A program made the position numbers and the translations under genes. Shown here one piece after another: positions 32,369-44,150 of a stretch of 64,000 nucleotides of DNA. A model generated the notes under the pieces. The model made no database searches. It worked only from the letters and a program-made list of their open reading frames with translations, and was not told the origin of the DNA. The stretch lies in assembly GCF_026914185.1 (NCBI RefSeq), contig NC_070569.1, forward strand, positions 4,030,001 to 4,094,000, read 5' to 3'. Position 1 is the first letter of the stretch; the number at the start of each line of letters is the position of its first letter. Source of the DNA: Puccinia triticina (lineage: Eukaryota > Basidiomycota > Pucciniomycetes > Pucciniales > Pucciniaceae).

Positions 32369-33898
32369 TTTAGGAAATATAGGGAAGATGCCATACCACA
32401 GTTGGTTCAGAAGGCCCGCAACAGCCAGGGTATCAAAACTGGAATTGATTATAAGAAGTTCATTGGTGAGCTTGAAGAAATGACAGACTATTTTACTCAA
32501 ATGGGATACAGTCACTTGAATCCAGAAAGCCATAATCTTCTTTGGAAGGCTCATTCTTCTGAGCTGAAGAAGGAAGTCACCAAAGAGTTAGCTCATGCCA
32601 AGGAACTCAAGTAAACCAGAGACGGATGTAATATCATCCCGGAATTGTACACGTTAAGGAAATATGTTGACATGGCCCTAATCATTATTGACTTTGACAA
32701 TGACGAGGTGGCATCCACTACAAAAGAGGGGCCTAAGAAGAAGGTTGCCATTCAGGATCCTACTGAGACAGAGGAGTTGAAGGAGAAAGTAAAGAAGCTC
32801 ACCAATGCGCTAGAATATCAGACTAGAGCTTCCCCTCCTCATCTTAGCAGACCCTCATCACCTGGATATTCAGAATCAAGAAAAGGTTTTTTGGACACAA
32901 GGCCCCGGTTTGCACCATTAGAATGTTACCACTGTAAAGAGAGACACACCTTATCTGAGTGTGAATCTTACAACCAGGACATGCAAACTAGAAGGATGTT
33001 CATATATCAAGGAGTCTACTACTACCCAAATAGACAGCCTATTGTAGTAGATAAAGACTCCTCTGTGCGGCAAATGGTAAAAAATTTCCACAACAAACAG
33101 AGTAAGGTAAATGAGTCCACTGCTGCGGCTCCGGAATCAACATCAGCCATCATAGATCTAGAAGAATGGGGATCATGGGTTCCACCTCAAATGAACATTG
33201 ATGAAGGAGAGTTGCAAAACAATATAGGGTTTGGACTCATAAAATCTCAAAGAATTCAGGAGAAAACCACTCCAGTGATTAGTCAATCCTTACCTACTAA
33301 ACCACAAGAGCCAACCAGCAAAGCGCCCCCACCAAATCAGGAAGCATTGAAAGCCCCCACTAGGAGGAAAAGCTTTCCTGGTTCCTGGATGGAAGAGGAA
33401 GAAAATGTGGAAGAAGAGGGTGTACAGCACAAAAAACCAGCTTCCAAGAAGGCAAGCAAAACTAGAGAAGAGTCTCCAGCAAGTAAGGAAGAATCAAACC
33501 CCAGATTAGACAAGACTATCCGCAACAAGTTCTATAAACAGACATACACTCTCACCTTAGAGAAAATTGTAAAAATTGCCCCGCATTTCTTGAGAGGTCT
33601 ACAAGAATCCCAACCAGACCCTAAAACACCAGGGAAAGGAGTAAATAATGGGCAATTGAACTGTTCTATTGGTGTTGACCCTGAAGACAAAGACAACACA
33701 CATCTCAATTATGCTTGTCCTGTTGGGATGGTGGATATGACCATCAACATATTTGATACAGGTGCAGAAATGAACATCATTCCAGACACCCTGGCAAGTC
33801 AGTTGGAACTAGTAACTACAGAGATATTTATGTGTCTCAGAGGGATTGGGGGTCACTTCACATCAATTTTAGGACTAGCAGAAAAAATACCAATTTGA
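32369..33898 (+). pseudogene. gypsy gag C-terminus, zinc knuckle and protease
   Basis: Gag resumes with FRKYREDAIPQL and DYKKFIGELEEMTDYFTQMG, with a TAA at 32612 and then the long frame 32645-33898. The frame contains a zinc knuckle CYHCKERHTLSEC, a charged linker with many E/K, and the aspartic protease core with INIFDTGAEMNIIPDTLASQ, where DTGA is the catalytic motif. The frame stops at TGA (33896) inside the protease; homologous sequence continues in the same frame after it. In an intact element this polyprotein packages RNA and matures gag-pol. Confidence 0.8.
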
Positions 33899-34840
33899 GT
33901 GCTTCCCAGCTACGTCCACTTGGCCAACTTTTTTGTAGTAAGAGGCTCAGTTCATACAGTTTCAGGTCGACCTTTCCTAGCAGATCATAACATAAGATTA
34001 GAGTTGTGCAATCAGAAGGGTGGGGTATTAACCTTTCCCAATTCAGAAGGAAGAAGAGTATGCATACCTATCTGTTTGCCCAGTACACCGTGATGGCACA
34101 AAAAAGCTCCAACATTTAGGCAGAATTGCTCCTTCCAAGTAGTTGATTGGGATATTTTTAACAAATTTGCTAATCAAACAGTGGGAAGGGAAGACAATAA
34201 TATTCCAGTGGTTGAATGGGATCAGTTGGAGAAACTGGGATCTACGCTAGGAACTGGCGAGCTGACTTCAGGAGAAGAAGAGTTGCCACAAGTGGAAATT
34301 TTGGCCAGCAAAGATTCAAACTCAGCCTTAATAGAGGAGGACCCTTGGCAAGTATTTGTTGCCAAACCAGTAGATTGGGAAAATGAGTTGGGAGCAGCTA
34401 TTCTCACATAAGAGGACCAGAGTAGAGTGGACACCCAACTTGTAGAAGCAGAACCTATAGTCAATCCAGATCTGTGATTGGAATTGTACTGGATCAAACA
34501 TTATATACCCCGCAGGTTCAGAAAAGTTTTTGACAAAACTAATAGACCCAAAAGAGAGAGAAAGGGACAGGAGTGGCTCAGAGAGTTACCCGGTGGTTTC
34601 ACAGACTCACTGGTTTTTTTGCAGCTTCCGAATTACTCAGGGGGACAAGCATTTGTCAAGCAGGGATCTTGGACTTCCAGATTTGGCTTTGTGAGTAGCA
34701 AAGTGAGACAGAAACTTTATTCCGGGGGAGGTAAGAAATGGTATAGGGCTCATGTATCTAGTAAAAAATCTAGAGTGGAGAAATGGAGGAAACACAAGAT
34801 TTATGCTTCCACTTATGTGGGATCATATTTTTGTTAGAAA
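33899..34840 (+). pseudogene. gypsy protease end and pol linker, with in-frame stops
   Basis: It reads on in the same frame as the preceding ORF: LPSYVHLANFFVVRGSVHTV, then SGRPFLADHNIRLELCNQ (end of the protease domain), TGA, FQVVDWDIFNKFANQ, TAA at 34409, TGA at 34475, then LYWIKHYIPRRFRKVFDKTN, KGQEWLRELPGGFTDSLVFL and SGGGKKWYRAHVSS. The pattern matches the protease-to-RT spacer of fungal Ty3 elements that I recall. Three of the four stops after the DTGA motif are TGA. Confidence 0.7.
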
Positions 34841-34846
34841 CAATAA

Positions 34847-35886
34847 GGGCCTGTACCATACAAAATCTGTTTTTTTGGTGCAGGTAAAATAGTTTTTTTT
34901 TTTTGTGCTTTTCCGTTATTTTGAAAAACACATATCTGAAAAAACGGGATGTTATAAACGTGTACCACAAACATCCCCAAGACTGCAGAATTTCCACAAT
35001 CAACCACCACCGGTCCGCATCCACATCATCAAGATCCAGCACACCCAACACATCCACCAACCATTACAGCCATGGACAACAACCTCTTTGTCACACTTGC
35101 CGCCGCCGCGACATCGCTCATGGAGATGAACAATATCTTACTGTCATTTGCCGCCGCCGGGGTTGCTTGCAAATACCTCGGAAGCCTTTGGAACACATAC
35201 AAGGCATACTACGGCAATGGTGGGCAAGCCAGGTACACTCGGTTCCTACTAGACAAAGTCAGACCAGAACTCTTTTGTGAAATAACTCGAATGGAACAAG
35301 CAACATTCAACAGTCTTGTTGAGGAGTTGAAGATGAATGGGCTGCTTAAAATGGAAGATTGGTCTTGGTCGAAGAGCAGGTGCTCATCTTCTTAGATATT
35401 GTTTGCCACAACAACACCATGCACCAGACAGCGGTCAAATTCCGGCGTGGTTTTTTCACTATTACCCGGTAAGCCCTCCTTTTTTTTCTTCTTGATATTT
35501 GAATTTGAATGATCAAATATTTGATCAATCGAGAAAGAGGATTGTATTTTGATCAATTGGAAAAGAGAACCGTATCAATAAGAGCCACTGAAGTAGGTGT
35601 TGTTGTTGGGTTGGGTGTTGATGAGAGTGGTGGGATGGTGTCCATTAGGACAATTGGATCAATGAGATCGATGGACTTGGGCATTTGCGGCGGCAGAGAG
35701 AAAAATAGCATCCAAAAACCAGGTCCGGACCTGTTTTTGAAAATGGGTGATTTTCAAGGGAATCTGTTTTCTGGATTTCACAAAAAACAGGTGCTGTGGT
35801 ACATGTTTTTTGGGGAAAACTGTTTTTTGTAGAAAAAAAAATTTTCCCGGGAAAAACTGTTTTTCCGCTTGCTATGGTACAGGCCC
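34847..35886 (+). mobile_element. PIF/Harbinger element, internally deleted
   Basis: Terminal repeats GGGCCTGTACCATA at 34847 and its complement TATGGTACAGGCCC ending at 35886. The 3-bp target duplication TAA lies at 34844-34846 and 35887-35889, the preferred size and composition for PIF/Harbinger. Inside is only the first part of a Harbinger nuclease. The right half (35500-35870) is non-coding, with subterminal repeats of T-rich CCGGGAAAAA type. It inserted into the gypsy linker. Confidence 0.85.
35072..35457 (+). pseudogene. Harbinger-type nuclease, N-terminal fragment
   Basis: Starts MDNNLFVTLAAAATSLMEM and reads KVRPELFCEITRMEQATFNS, LVEELKMNGLLK. After a one-base frame shift near 35350 it continues LVEEQVLIFLDIVCHNN and TAVKFRRGFFTITR up to a GTAAGC donor. 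This is the conserved N-terminal helix-turn-helix-like region that precedes the DDE nuclease (DDE_Tnp_4) in fungal Harbinger proteins. The DDE domain is missing. Confidence 0.75.
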
Positions 35887-35889
35887 TAA

Positions 35890-36197
35890 ATCTTCCACAA
35901 TTCTTTTTTATGTCTTTTTTGGGTACCAACATTGGGTAGATAGATAGTAGGAAAAAGAAAACAAGGAATTTTTTTCTAGCTTATAGATGCAAGCAGATAG
36001 GAAAAGAGCAGACACTGCTGCAATAAGAGTTTTTTTAGCTATATATTTTTTTGTTTGGTCCTCATCTTTGTTCCGTCAGATTTGGTCCAAATAGGACTTA
36101 CTAAATTAGAATTGATAATGGGAAGGGGGTGGTCAGAAATCACTCAATTAAAGTCACATGTACATAGGATCAAGAAAAAAAAAGGGGAGCAGACTTA
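35890..36197. other. AT-rich spacer
   Basis: No feature recognised between the Harbinger element and the hypothetical gene to the right; several A/T homopolymer runs. Confidence 0.5.
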
Positions 36198-38476
36198 CTA
36201 GAAGTGACAGGAATAAATGTAAAATTTTTGTGCAGCAAACAGCGCGTTGCTGATGGTGCACACTTCTCCCCAGTCATGACGCAAAGGGTTGGAGCTCTTG
36301 ATAAAGGTATCAAGGACCTCGGACAGTTGAAGGAAGGCGGTGTGGAATTGGATGCAAGGATTGTCCGGAGTGAGGTTTCCCCCGGAAACGGGAAGAGCCA
36401 TGAAAGCGGGGAGAGTTGGTGGCTGCAAATTCAAATTCAAGTGAGCTTGAAGTGGGTTGGGCATGCTGAACCCAAAGTTAAACTTGGGGGACGCCAAGAT
36501 TGAGTTGAAGAAGGTGTTAGCGGCTGTTTCAACAGCAGTTGGGTGAGAAGAACTAGTGGCTGGGGCATCCGGAGGCGCTATATTGATTGGCTTGGCTAGG
36601 GCCACGTAAAAAAGCGGAGGAAGCAAATAGTTAGAAAACAGTGCTGAAGGGACCATTGACAAGAAGGGAGAAAGGCTTACTACAAGAGCGAGCAGATATG
36701 AAATGTCCCCGGGCATCTCTTAAATGAAGATTTGCTGGGGCACTAGTGGGGTTGCCTACCTGTTCAGCAGCAGCCCTCAATTGCTTCTCAGCAGGCTTGG
36801 GGGGTAAGTAGGTAGAGTCACTCAAGTTATCCTTGATGCTTGGCCACAAGGATATTGAGGTAGCTACTAGATGTTCAGAAGAGAGGCAGGGGTTAGCAAG
36901 TAGTGGGCAGTAGGGCATATTAGGAAGATGAACAAAGCAAACAGACTATTTACAAATCACATGCTGGCTTGCCGAGCTTTGTGGGGAAGATTTTGCCACA
37001 GCAATCATCCCAGCAGTTAAGGAGGAGCAAACATCATCCCCCATGTTTTTAGTAGAGTACTTGGACTGGGCTGCGTTGTCATGAGGATGTTGGGTACCAT
37101 CCAAAACCATTTGATTGGGGAACCCGGCCGCGTAGTTAGAATGAAAGGAGTTTGCGATGTGATGGTTCCAATGTTCTGCTATGGATATCATAATCCGAGG
37201 GAGCTAGCAGTCAGAAGTACTCAATGTGTGAGGGGTGGGACGAAGGCAACAACTCACAATTGATCAGGTTGCTTACAACAGATGGATTGGTTGCCAGAGT
37301 TTACTCATGTGGCGCAGAAGGTTCAATAGATCCAAGAGCCAAGTGTCTAAAACTTATGGCTGTAAAATACGAATATCAGTATTTCCACAAAAACAAAATT
37401 GGAAGAGGGTTTAGAGATATGAGATATGGCTTACTGTCTTTGATTTCACATTGCTCGTTGGGCTCTGACCACGGACGGCCATCAATCTCGGGAATTGGAG
37501 GATAAACCGGCGATGCTGCGGCTACCAGCAGGCGGTTTCGACAATCGCCAAATGACTTGCCTAGCAAGGAATAAACTGCATAAGTATTGTTAGCCTTGTT
37601 TTTGGACGGATTAAATTGGCAGAAGGCATGCATACCCTCACAGAGGTCATCTCCAATCACCGGCATGGGGACTTGGTAAAAAAGGACAAAGTAATTCAGT
37701 GGTAATGCTTCCAGCATCACAGATGAGGCAGCAGTTCAAACATACCCTGGCTGGACATAGTATCAAGCGGGGAACCGGGACCAGATGTCTGCAAGTCTGA
37801 AGGCGCATGAAAATTAAATGGGGCTGAAAACAAGTGGATCTAATCAACAAGGTGGAGTTCTCCTTTAGAAGCTCTTATCAAGATAATAGGATTGAGCGTA
37901 CTAGGGAACCCCCCATCGAAGATATGACATATAGCTTCTCTTAAGTGAGGAGGAGTTTGGAGTGACACAACTAGTAAAGGAGTCCCCATCTTCATCAAAG
38001 GAGTTGGGTAGCTCATAATCAGTCAAGATGGAATAGACTGAAGGACTGCAAGAAGGGAAAAATAAGCCGGACATGGTGCAATATGGGGACAAATGGGGAG
38101 AGGAAGCAGAAAGACCCTCACCTTTTATAGCCAAGGAGGTAGCTGGGACTGGAAATAGTTTTTTTTTTGTCCAGCAGCAGGCCAACTGTGGATGGTGGTA
38201 CCAGCCCGGTTGTTTATTTGTGGTATGGACCCATGCACCATGGAGAGGTTGTGGATGTCCAATTGGCACGGTGGACCAACCTCCCCAAAGGAGTCCGTAC
38301 CCATCCACGGTGGTACCAGCCCGGCCAGGGATTCTTCCTAGCAAACAACATCAATAAACCTTGACCGCAATATACAAGCAGGAGGCATCCATAAGGAGAA
38401 TGGAACCAAACACACTCACTTTATTCCTGGAGATTGAGTTGAGGCCGGTGGTACTCGACTCGCCATCAGAGGCCAT
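36198..38476 (-). CDS. spliced hypothetical protein inside the gypsy element
   Basis: The minus strand shows a chain of exon-like frames with proper splice signals. The start exon 38420-38476 (MASDGESSTTGLNSISRNK, donor GTGAGT). A segment near 37907-38031. A segment near 37744-37830 (HAPSDLQTSGPGSPLDTMSS, donor GTATGT). GDDLCEG joined to KSFGDCRNRLLVAAA through a GTATGC...CTAG intron, ending EIDGRPWSEPNEQCEIKDS with a GTAAGC donor near 37430. NYAAGFPNQMVLDGTQHPH near 37100. KPAEKQLRAAAEQ near 36760. Then, after GTAAGC...CCTAG, the last exon ending NALFAAQKFYIYSCHF at 36198. Not every junction keeps frame in my reading, so it may be partly broken. I recognise no domain. It could be a host gene, a transduplicated copy or a protein of an unknown mobile element. 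Confidence 0.35.
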
Positions 38477-38877
38477 TACCAGCAACGATCCTCAATCTTC
38501 TTGGGGAATGAATACAGCTCAATTCAATTCCTGCAGCGGTGGATCCAAGGCAGACGGCATTAGACCCAGCTTAAGGTTAAGTTGAGCTGCGGTAAACAAA
38601 GATAGATGAAAACATTTGAGTGAGGGGGTACATCCCTACATAGTAGTTGAGAACCACAGATCCGTAGGAGGGACGCAGGTCCATCAGCAAGAATACAAGT
38701 CTTGATGGGGCATCTCTGGACAGAGTGTAGCAGGTGTCTATCTGTAAAAAAAAGTGGGTAAAAACCAAGAAAGATCGATGTTGACAGCTGCCAAAGAAGT
38801 GCATACTATTTATCTATATATACACAAGGATACAAAAAAAAACCAAATTAGCTTAGAAATGTCATGAATTTTCATTA

Positions 38878-39441
38878 TTGGTCCTGTATGACCTTACACT
38901 GCGGCAAGTCTTAAATAGACTTGAAAAATTCAAGATTTCTGCATCCAACACAATGGCCAACTTGGTGTTAGCAGCAAAGTACAAAGCTGTTGACAAGAAA
39001 ATTAGACCAATTAACCATCCCATGCCACAAGATATAAACCCCCCTCTTCAGCGGCTACCCTTGTCAAGAGATCCGTACCAGACGCCTCTTACTCCCCATC
39101 CTCCTGAGTTTGTTCCTACAAAAAGAATCACACATGAGAGGTTGAGAGAAGTGAATTTTGGGCCACCTGATTGGCTTTGGGAGCAAGAATTGAACTTGTT
39201 AAAAAATGTAATAGTATTGAGGGAGAACTGTGTAGTGTTTGTGGAGGAAGAACAAGGCTTACTACACCATTCATGAGGCAAGCCATACAAAATTCCAGCT
39301 GTAGCGCATGAGCCATGGCAAAAGAAGCCAATACCAATCCCAAAACAGATTTTACCAGATTTTATAAAGCTAGTACAAAAGAGGATAGATACTGGACTGT
39401 ATGAAATGAAAGAATTCAGGAAACTAAGAGTTATATTGTAG
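38878..39441 (+). pseudogene. gypsy pol, region just before reverse transcriptase
   Basis: The frame reads NRLEKFKISASNTMANLVLA, KAVDKKIRPINHPMP, NPPLQRLPLSRDPYQTPLT, HPPEFVPTKRITHERLREV, NFGPPDWLWEQELNLLKNV, and after a TGA (position 39275) GKPYKIPAVAHEPWQKKPIP and RIDTGLYE. This is the characteristic stretch preceding RT in a Ty3 family I recall from fungi. Homology ends at GLYE; the expected continuation STSSYSSPV is found at about 45540. Confidence 0.75.
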
Positions 39442-39562
39442 TTAGATATATGTTTTAATCTAATTACAATATTTTGTTAAACTGAAATAAACAAGAAAGA
39501 ATTTTACCTAAGAGCAAGCGACAAGCCGCTTTCTACTTAAGTTAGAAGTTGAAAATAAAGAG
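39442..39562. other. left part of an LTR-like insert (continues at 43610-44150)
   Basis: AT-rich, non-coding. Together with 43610-44150 it forms one sequence interrupted by the hAT element. TATATT flanks the combined piece (ahead of 39442 and at 44146-44151). It may be a solo LTR of another retroelement, but TG...CA ends are not clear. Confidence 0.3.
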
Positions 39563-39933
39563 GTGTAGAATAGAGATTGCCAGTGGGTACCCGTTTGGCG
39601 GTACCCGCACCCGTTGGCGGGTACCCGCCACTGCCCTTTGAGTACCCGTCCGCGGGTTTGAGTACCCGTCCGCGGGTGCCGTGTACGGGTCCGGGTATGC
39701 AATTTGGGCTGGAAAATCACCGGGTACCCGGGTACCAAACAGGTACCCGCCATTTTCAGCCTGAGCCGTGCAGGTCTTGGGACTGCGCCGGGGCAAAGCG
39801 CACCTCAGGGCTTTTTTCAAGCGCTGAGAGCCTGAGACATCTCACCACCAACCCCCCGGCCCTGTCCAGGTAACCTGACTCCCAGCCCTCCCAGCCTGAG
39901 CCCACCACCACTGCTATCCGCCCAACCACTACA

Positions 39934-42900
39934 ATGAAACAAACCAGGAAGCGACCACGCCGATGTTCACCTTCAAAGTCACCTTCTCCACAAGTGTCAT
40001 CAAATTCTAGGAATAAATCAACAACAGAATCTCAAGAAAACACCAAAGAAATCAGAGTTATTGACTCAGACAATGACTCTATCAACCCCACCGCGGTCAA
40101 GTCACAAGCCACTCCAAACAGCAACCCTAATTCCATTGGCCATTGGGAGCTCACCAACAAGGAGGTGCTTTGTAAGATTGTTTCTGATCCGTTCCGTCCG
40201 CTCACTATTCCAAACTGAAATCCTCCCTCATACACTGCAAAAAAAAACTGTGTCAACTGTGAGCAGTTGACATGCGGTAACTCTGAGGAAGCTTGTGGTG
40301 TTACACCAGCCTTACCCAAGGTTTGACTTGACCCAAGCTTCAATGCACAGTCACTGTGCACCTTGCACAGTGACTGTGCCAACAAAGGCACTTGTGCATT
40401 CAGGTGGAGTTACAATGGTAGCTTGGCTTGAGTATCCTGCATGTCAACTGCAAGCAGTTGACCAAGTTTTTTTTGCAGTGATAGTTTGAGCGCAGAAAAT
40501 GGCCTCAAATGGCATCAGCGCAGCTTATTCCAGCTATCACCCACCAGAACTCTCACATCAACTCGACAAAAAAGGATGGCGCATGATTGCATATCCATGC
40601 AAGATGTGAGACTGCCTAATACCCAGCCACCCAAACATTTTTGCTGACCAATATTCCTGAACTTGAATCAGGTGCAGCACAAAAATCCACTGGCCGATGA
40701 GTGATTCTTCTTGCGGCAATTTATTGAAACATGTGGCAGGATGTATCAACAAGCAGCGTGAGACCAATAGCAACCAAAAGCTGGCCAGTCTTGGTGTAAA
40801 CGGAACGGGTGATGTAGACCCAAAAGAGGTGAAATGCACCCTTGATCCCTTTGATTATTTTTTATCATCATTCTAATCTACTTTGGATTGTCCAGGTAAA
40901 CCAACTCTGCGTGATTTGGTGTGCTGATTCAGCACGGCCCTTTTCCGCTTTGTGTGACAAATCCCACAAGCGCATCCTTCATCCAATCATTGTTAAACAC
41001 TTGCCTTTGGCAAAGGTAGTTTCCCAATTGATTCACATGCTCTATACTGCTATTCAAGACAACTACCGGGAGGTTTTACAGGTGCATTTTTTTTTGCTCT
41101 TGATTTCTCTTACAATATTCTTGAATACTGACTTGCTACTATATTTAATTTATGTACTTGTATAGAAACACACCGGTGCCATGTACCTTGGGGCTGATGC
41201 ATGGCAGTCGCCCAACGGTCATGATATCCTTGGTGTTGTGATTTATCAATTGATCAAGGACGGCAGTGGAAAAATTGAGCTGGAGGCTATGCCTTTCGAT
41301 TTTGTCCAGCTCGCTAAGAGTCACACTGGCGAGTATCTGGGGGAAACTTTGCGTTTGGTTGTGGAAAAATTTGATGTTCAACATAAAGTAGGATTGATCG
41401 AGTATATTCCACATCTCCTTGAACATTTAAGATGCTGACCTCTCATGTCATCTAACAGATTTGCGGCATTGTTACAGAAAATGCCTCAAACAACATGTCC
41501 ATGGTGGCCGAGATGAAAAAATTCAAATGGCACCAATTCAAAGGCGACTCGCAGTGGATCAGGTGTTATGCACATCTCCTGAATTTGATCGCACGTTCAA
41601 TATTGAAAACATTTTGTAATTTGAAGAAGAACACCGGAAGCAATGAGGATTTGGCCAAAGAAACCGAATCCAAAGATGAGGAACCTGAGATTCTGATCCG
41701 TAGGTAAGTGCAGGTCAAACATTTTATCAAGTAGCTCAGTTTCTTATTTTTTCAATTCCCACCTAGATACGATGAAGATACATACATCAATGAATACAAA
41801 TATACTGCTGACGGCAAAAGCAAGACTTCAGAACAATATGATGCTGATGATGAGGTTTGTGAGGCTGAATTATCAATGCAGGACATCCAGGATCTAAGTG
41901 ATGAGGATGAAGATGAGGATCTTTACACCTCAGCTTCATGCAAACAAACTTTGGCAAAGGTATTTCCATTCCTCCCTGCCCCCCTTGGTTAATTTTTAGC
42001 ACTGAGACATTTCTTCCTCCTAGTTTCGCGCTATCGCTTGCAAACTTCTCAAATCACCAAATGTGAAGGCCGAGTTTGTGGAAATATGCGGCAAAATGAA
42101 TTGTGATAAGCCCCATAACGTCGAGAGAGATGTCTCCACACAATAGAACTCCACTTATGTCCAGCTTCAGGGAGTCATTTGATGTGAGAAAGCCATGTGT
42201 GTACATTCCTACATATTCTGTCCTCTAATAGCAAGTACTGACAATTTTTTGAGTGGCAGTATTCAATGGCAGAAGGACAAAAAATATGGGCTAGCTCGGC
42301 AATATCATATCAACAAGACTGATATCAATTTGGCACGGGACTTGGTTTCCCTACTCGAGTTGTTCTATGAACAAACTCTTCAGGTATCTACTCTTGGATC
42401 GGCTCGCTTAACTCACGTCATCGTCTTCATAGACGAGATCACCGAGCATCTTTCAAATGCAATCAAAGGAGAAGGCCACAGATACCCACCTGTGCTGCAA
42501 AATGCCTGCCGAGTTGGTCTTTGTCTCACCAACAAGTATTACACACTCACTGACTGCTTGCCTCTATATCAGATTGCCATGGGTATGTTTCTTGTTCCAT
42601 CAATTCCGGTGAAAAACAAATGACTAAATTTCTTTTGATCATTACTACACCCATCGTTCAAAGACAAGTACTTCCAGATTGCAGGTTGGGAAAAGGAATG
42701 GATCATCAAAGCCATTCGGCTCACACGCAAAATGTTTGATTTGTTTTACAAGCCTCAAATAGAACCTCCGGTTTCCAGTCAACCAACCAGCTTGGGAAAG
42801 GTGGGCTTTTTTTCTAATACATGCGTCCTTTTGCATCTTACTTGGCTGACAATAGATCATTTCAGCACAAGACGGGCAATATTGCACAGCTTGCGATTGC

Positions 42901-43342
42901 TGCCCAAACAAACCAATCTTCAATCAATCCGATTGACGTCTGGCTAGCTTCTGGCCTGGTACTAGACGATGGCTCCCCTATAAATGCGCTCAAGTGGTGG
43001 ATTCAACAAAAAAACGCTGCTAATTTGCATGGAGGACTAGTACAAATGGCTCTTGGTGTCCTGAGTTGCCCAGGTGAGAATCCACAGTATAATCATTAGA
43101 ATCTTGCAAATTAGATTGTTTAGCTGATTTTCTGACGTTGCAATCTAGCTACCTCAGTTGATGTCGAGCGTGCTTTTTCATTTGGACGCAACTATGTGTC
43201 AGAAAAGCAACACCGTCTCAACCCAATATCTATCACTAGGGGAATGGCGGTTTCTTTTTACTCAAAAAATAACTTGATCCAACCCGGTCGCCTCAAAAAG
43301 TGGAAGATTGGTCTCCAGGAGGAAAAAAAAGAAAAATTTTAA
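39934..43342 (+). pseudogene. hAT transposase, multi-exon, two stops
   Basis: The N-terminal frame 39934-40218 (basic, serine-rich) is followed by the MITE, then a BED-like finger made by splicing CKM to CSTKIHWPMSDSSCGNLLKH across a GTGAGA...ATCAG intron. The body reads LCVIWCADSARPFSALCDKS, MYLGADAWQSPNGHDILGVV, EAMPFDFVQLAKSHTGEYLG, CGIVTENASNNMSMVAEMKK and WIRCYAHLLNLIARSILK. Near the end come INALKWWIQQKNAANLHGGL and, over an intron, PATSVDVERAFSFGRNYVSE (hAT dimerisation domain). Stops occur near 42145 (TAG where the family has W) and 42180 (TGA where it has R). The frame ends at TAA near 43342. The DNA-cutting enzyme would be nuclear; this copy is probably inactive. Confidence 0.85.
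40233..40480. mobile_element. 248-bp MITE inside the hAT
   Basis: Starts CACTGCAAAAAAAAACTG and ends with the complement CAAGTTTTTTTTGCAGTG. The 3-bp repeat ATA stands on both sides (40230-40232, 40481-40483). Internal dyads include TCAACTG...CAGTTGA near both ends and CACAGTCACTGTG with its neighbour in the centre. No coding capacity. Confidence 0.75.
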
Positions 43343-43609
43343 GGGCAAAGGGAAAGAAAAGTGATACTTTGTGTATAAATTTCTTTTCATTTTTTTTACT
43401 ATTGAATGATAGGAATGAACACAACAAGAATCTTTGAAATTATGGTGAAAATTTGGAGGCAGGTACCCGCAATACCCGCCTCAAGTACCGCCGGTACCCG
43501 TCGGCGGGTGCCATGTCCGGGTCCGGGTGTCCAATATTGGACAGATTTGTAGCAGGTACCCGCACCCGTCGCGGGTACCCGTACCCATTTGGCCATCTCT
43601 AGTGTAGAA

Positions 43610-44150
43610 CCGGATCAATGTTTTGCATTCTCAATAGAGAAATCGAGTCGTCCGGGAGATCTGGGAACAACAGTTCATAGCTGTTAGTTCTCTTGCCTTC
43701 CTTCCTCTTGAAACCTTTTAGGTTCTTACTTGAGTAGAGCTTTGCGCTCTTTTCTCCTGTTCACTTTCTGAAACGGCGCAACAATACGGCTACGTTGTCT
43801 GCTTTAATGAACAGCTTGTAAGTCTTTTGCCTTTTGTTTCTGCTACAGCCTTTTGGCCTTGTAACAAGTGCTTACCGATTTGGTTGCCTGCGCTATGCTT
43901 AGAATCAGATCCGTCCCTGTTATCCTTTTGGTTAACGACGTCTAGTGAAGTTTAAATGGGGCATTAGCTCTCATTTCGATCAGCTTGACAGATTCAGACC
44001 CAGCCTCTTACCTTTGGCGCTTGCTGTGGTTATTCTATCTGCAAGAGACTTGTTGCCGAGTTTTTCCGCAACCTTAATCTTCCTGCTTGCGTGCATTGTG
44101 GTGTGCCAAATCTGTTTCACGTATCAAATTACAAGTCATGGTATACTATA
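43610..44150. other. right part of an LTR-like insert
   Basis: Non-coding, T-rich leader-like sequence directly continuing 39442-39562 after removal of the hAT and one copy of GTGTAGAA. No domain or primer-binding site identified. Confidence 0.3.

Larger units (their letters stand above)
39571..43601 (+). mobile_element. complete hAT transposon
   Basis: The 8-bp target duplication GTGTAGAA (39563-39570 and 43602-43609) flanks terminal repeats TAGAGATTGCCAGTGGGTAC and the complement of TAGAGATGGCCAAATGGGTA. Subterminal zones are dense in GGGTACCCGC motifs (39590-39750, 43450-43600). Size is 4031 bp with one spliced transposase. It is the best preserved transposon in the window, although the transposase has two stops. 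It contains a 248-bp MITE in its 5' part. A related end occurs at about 51742. Confidence 0.95.
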
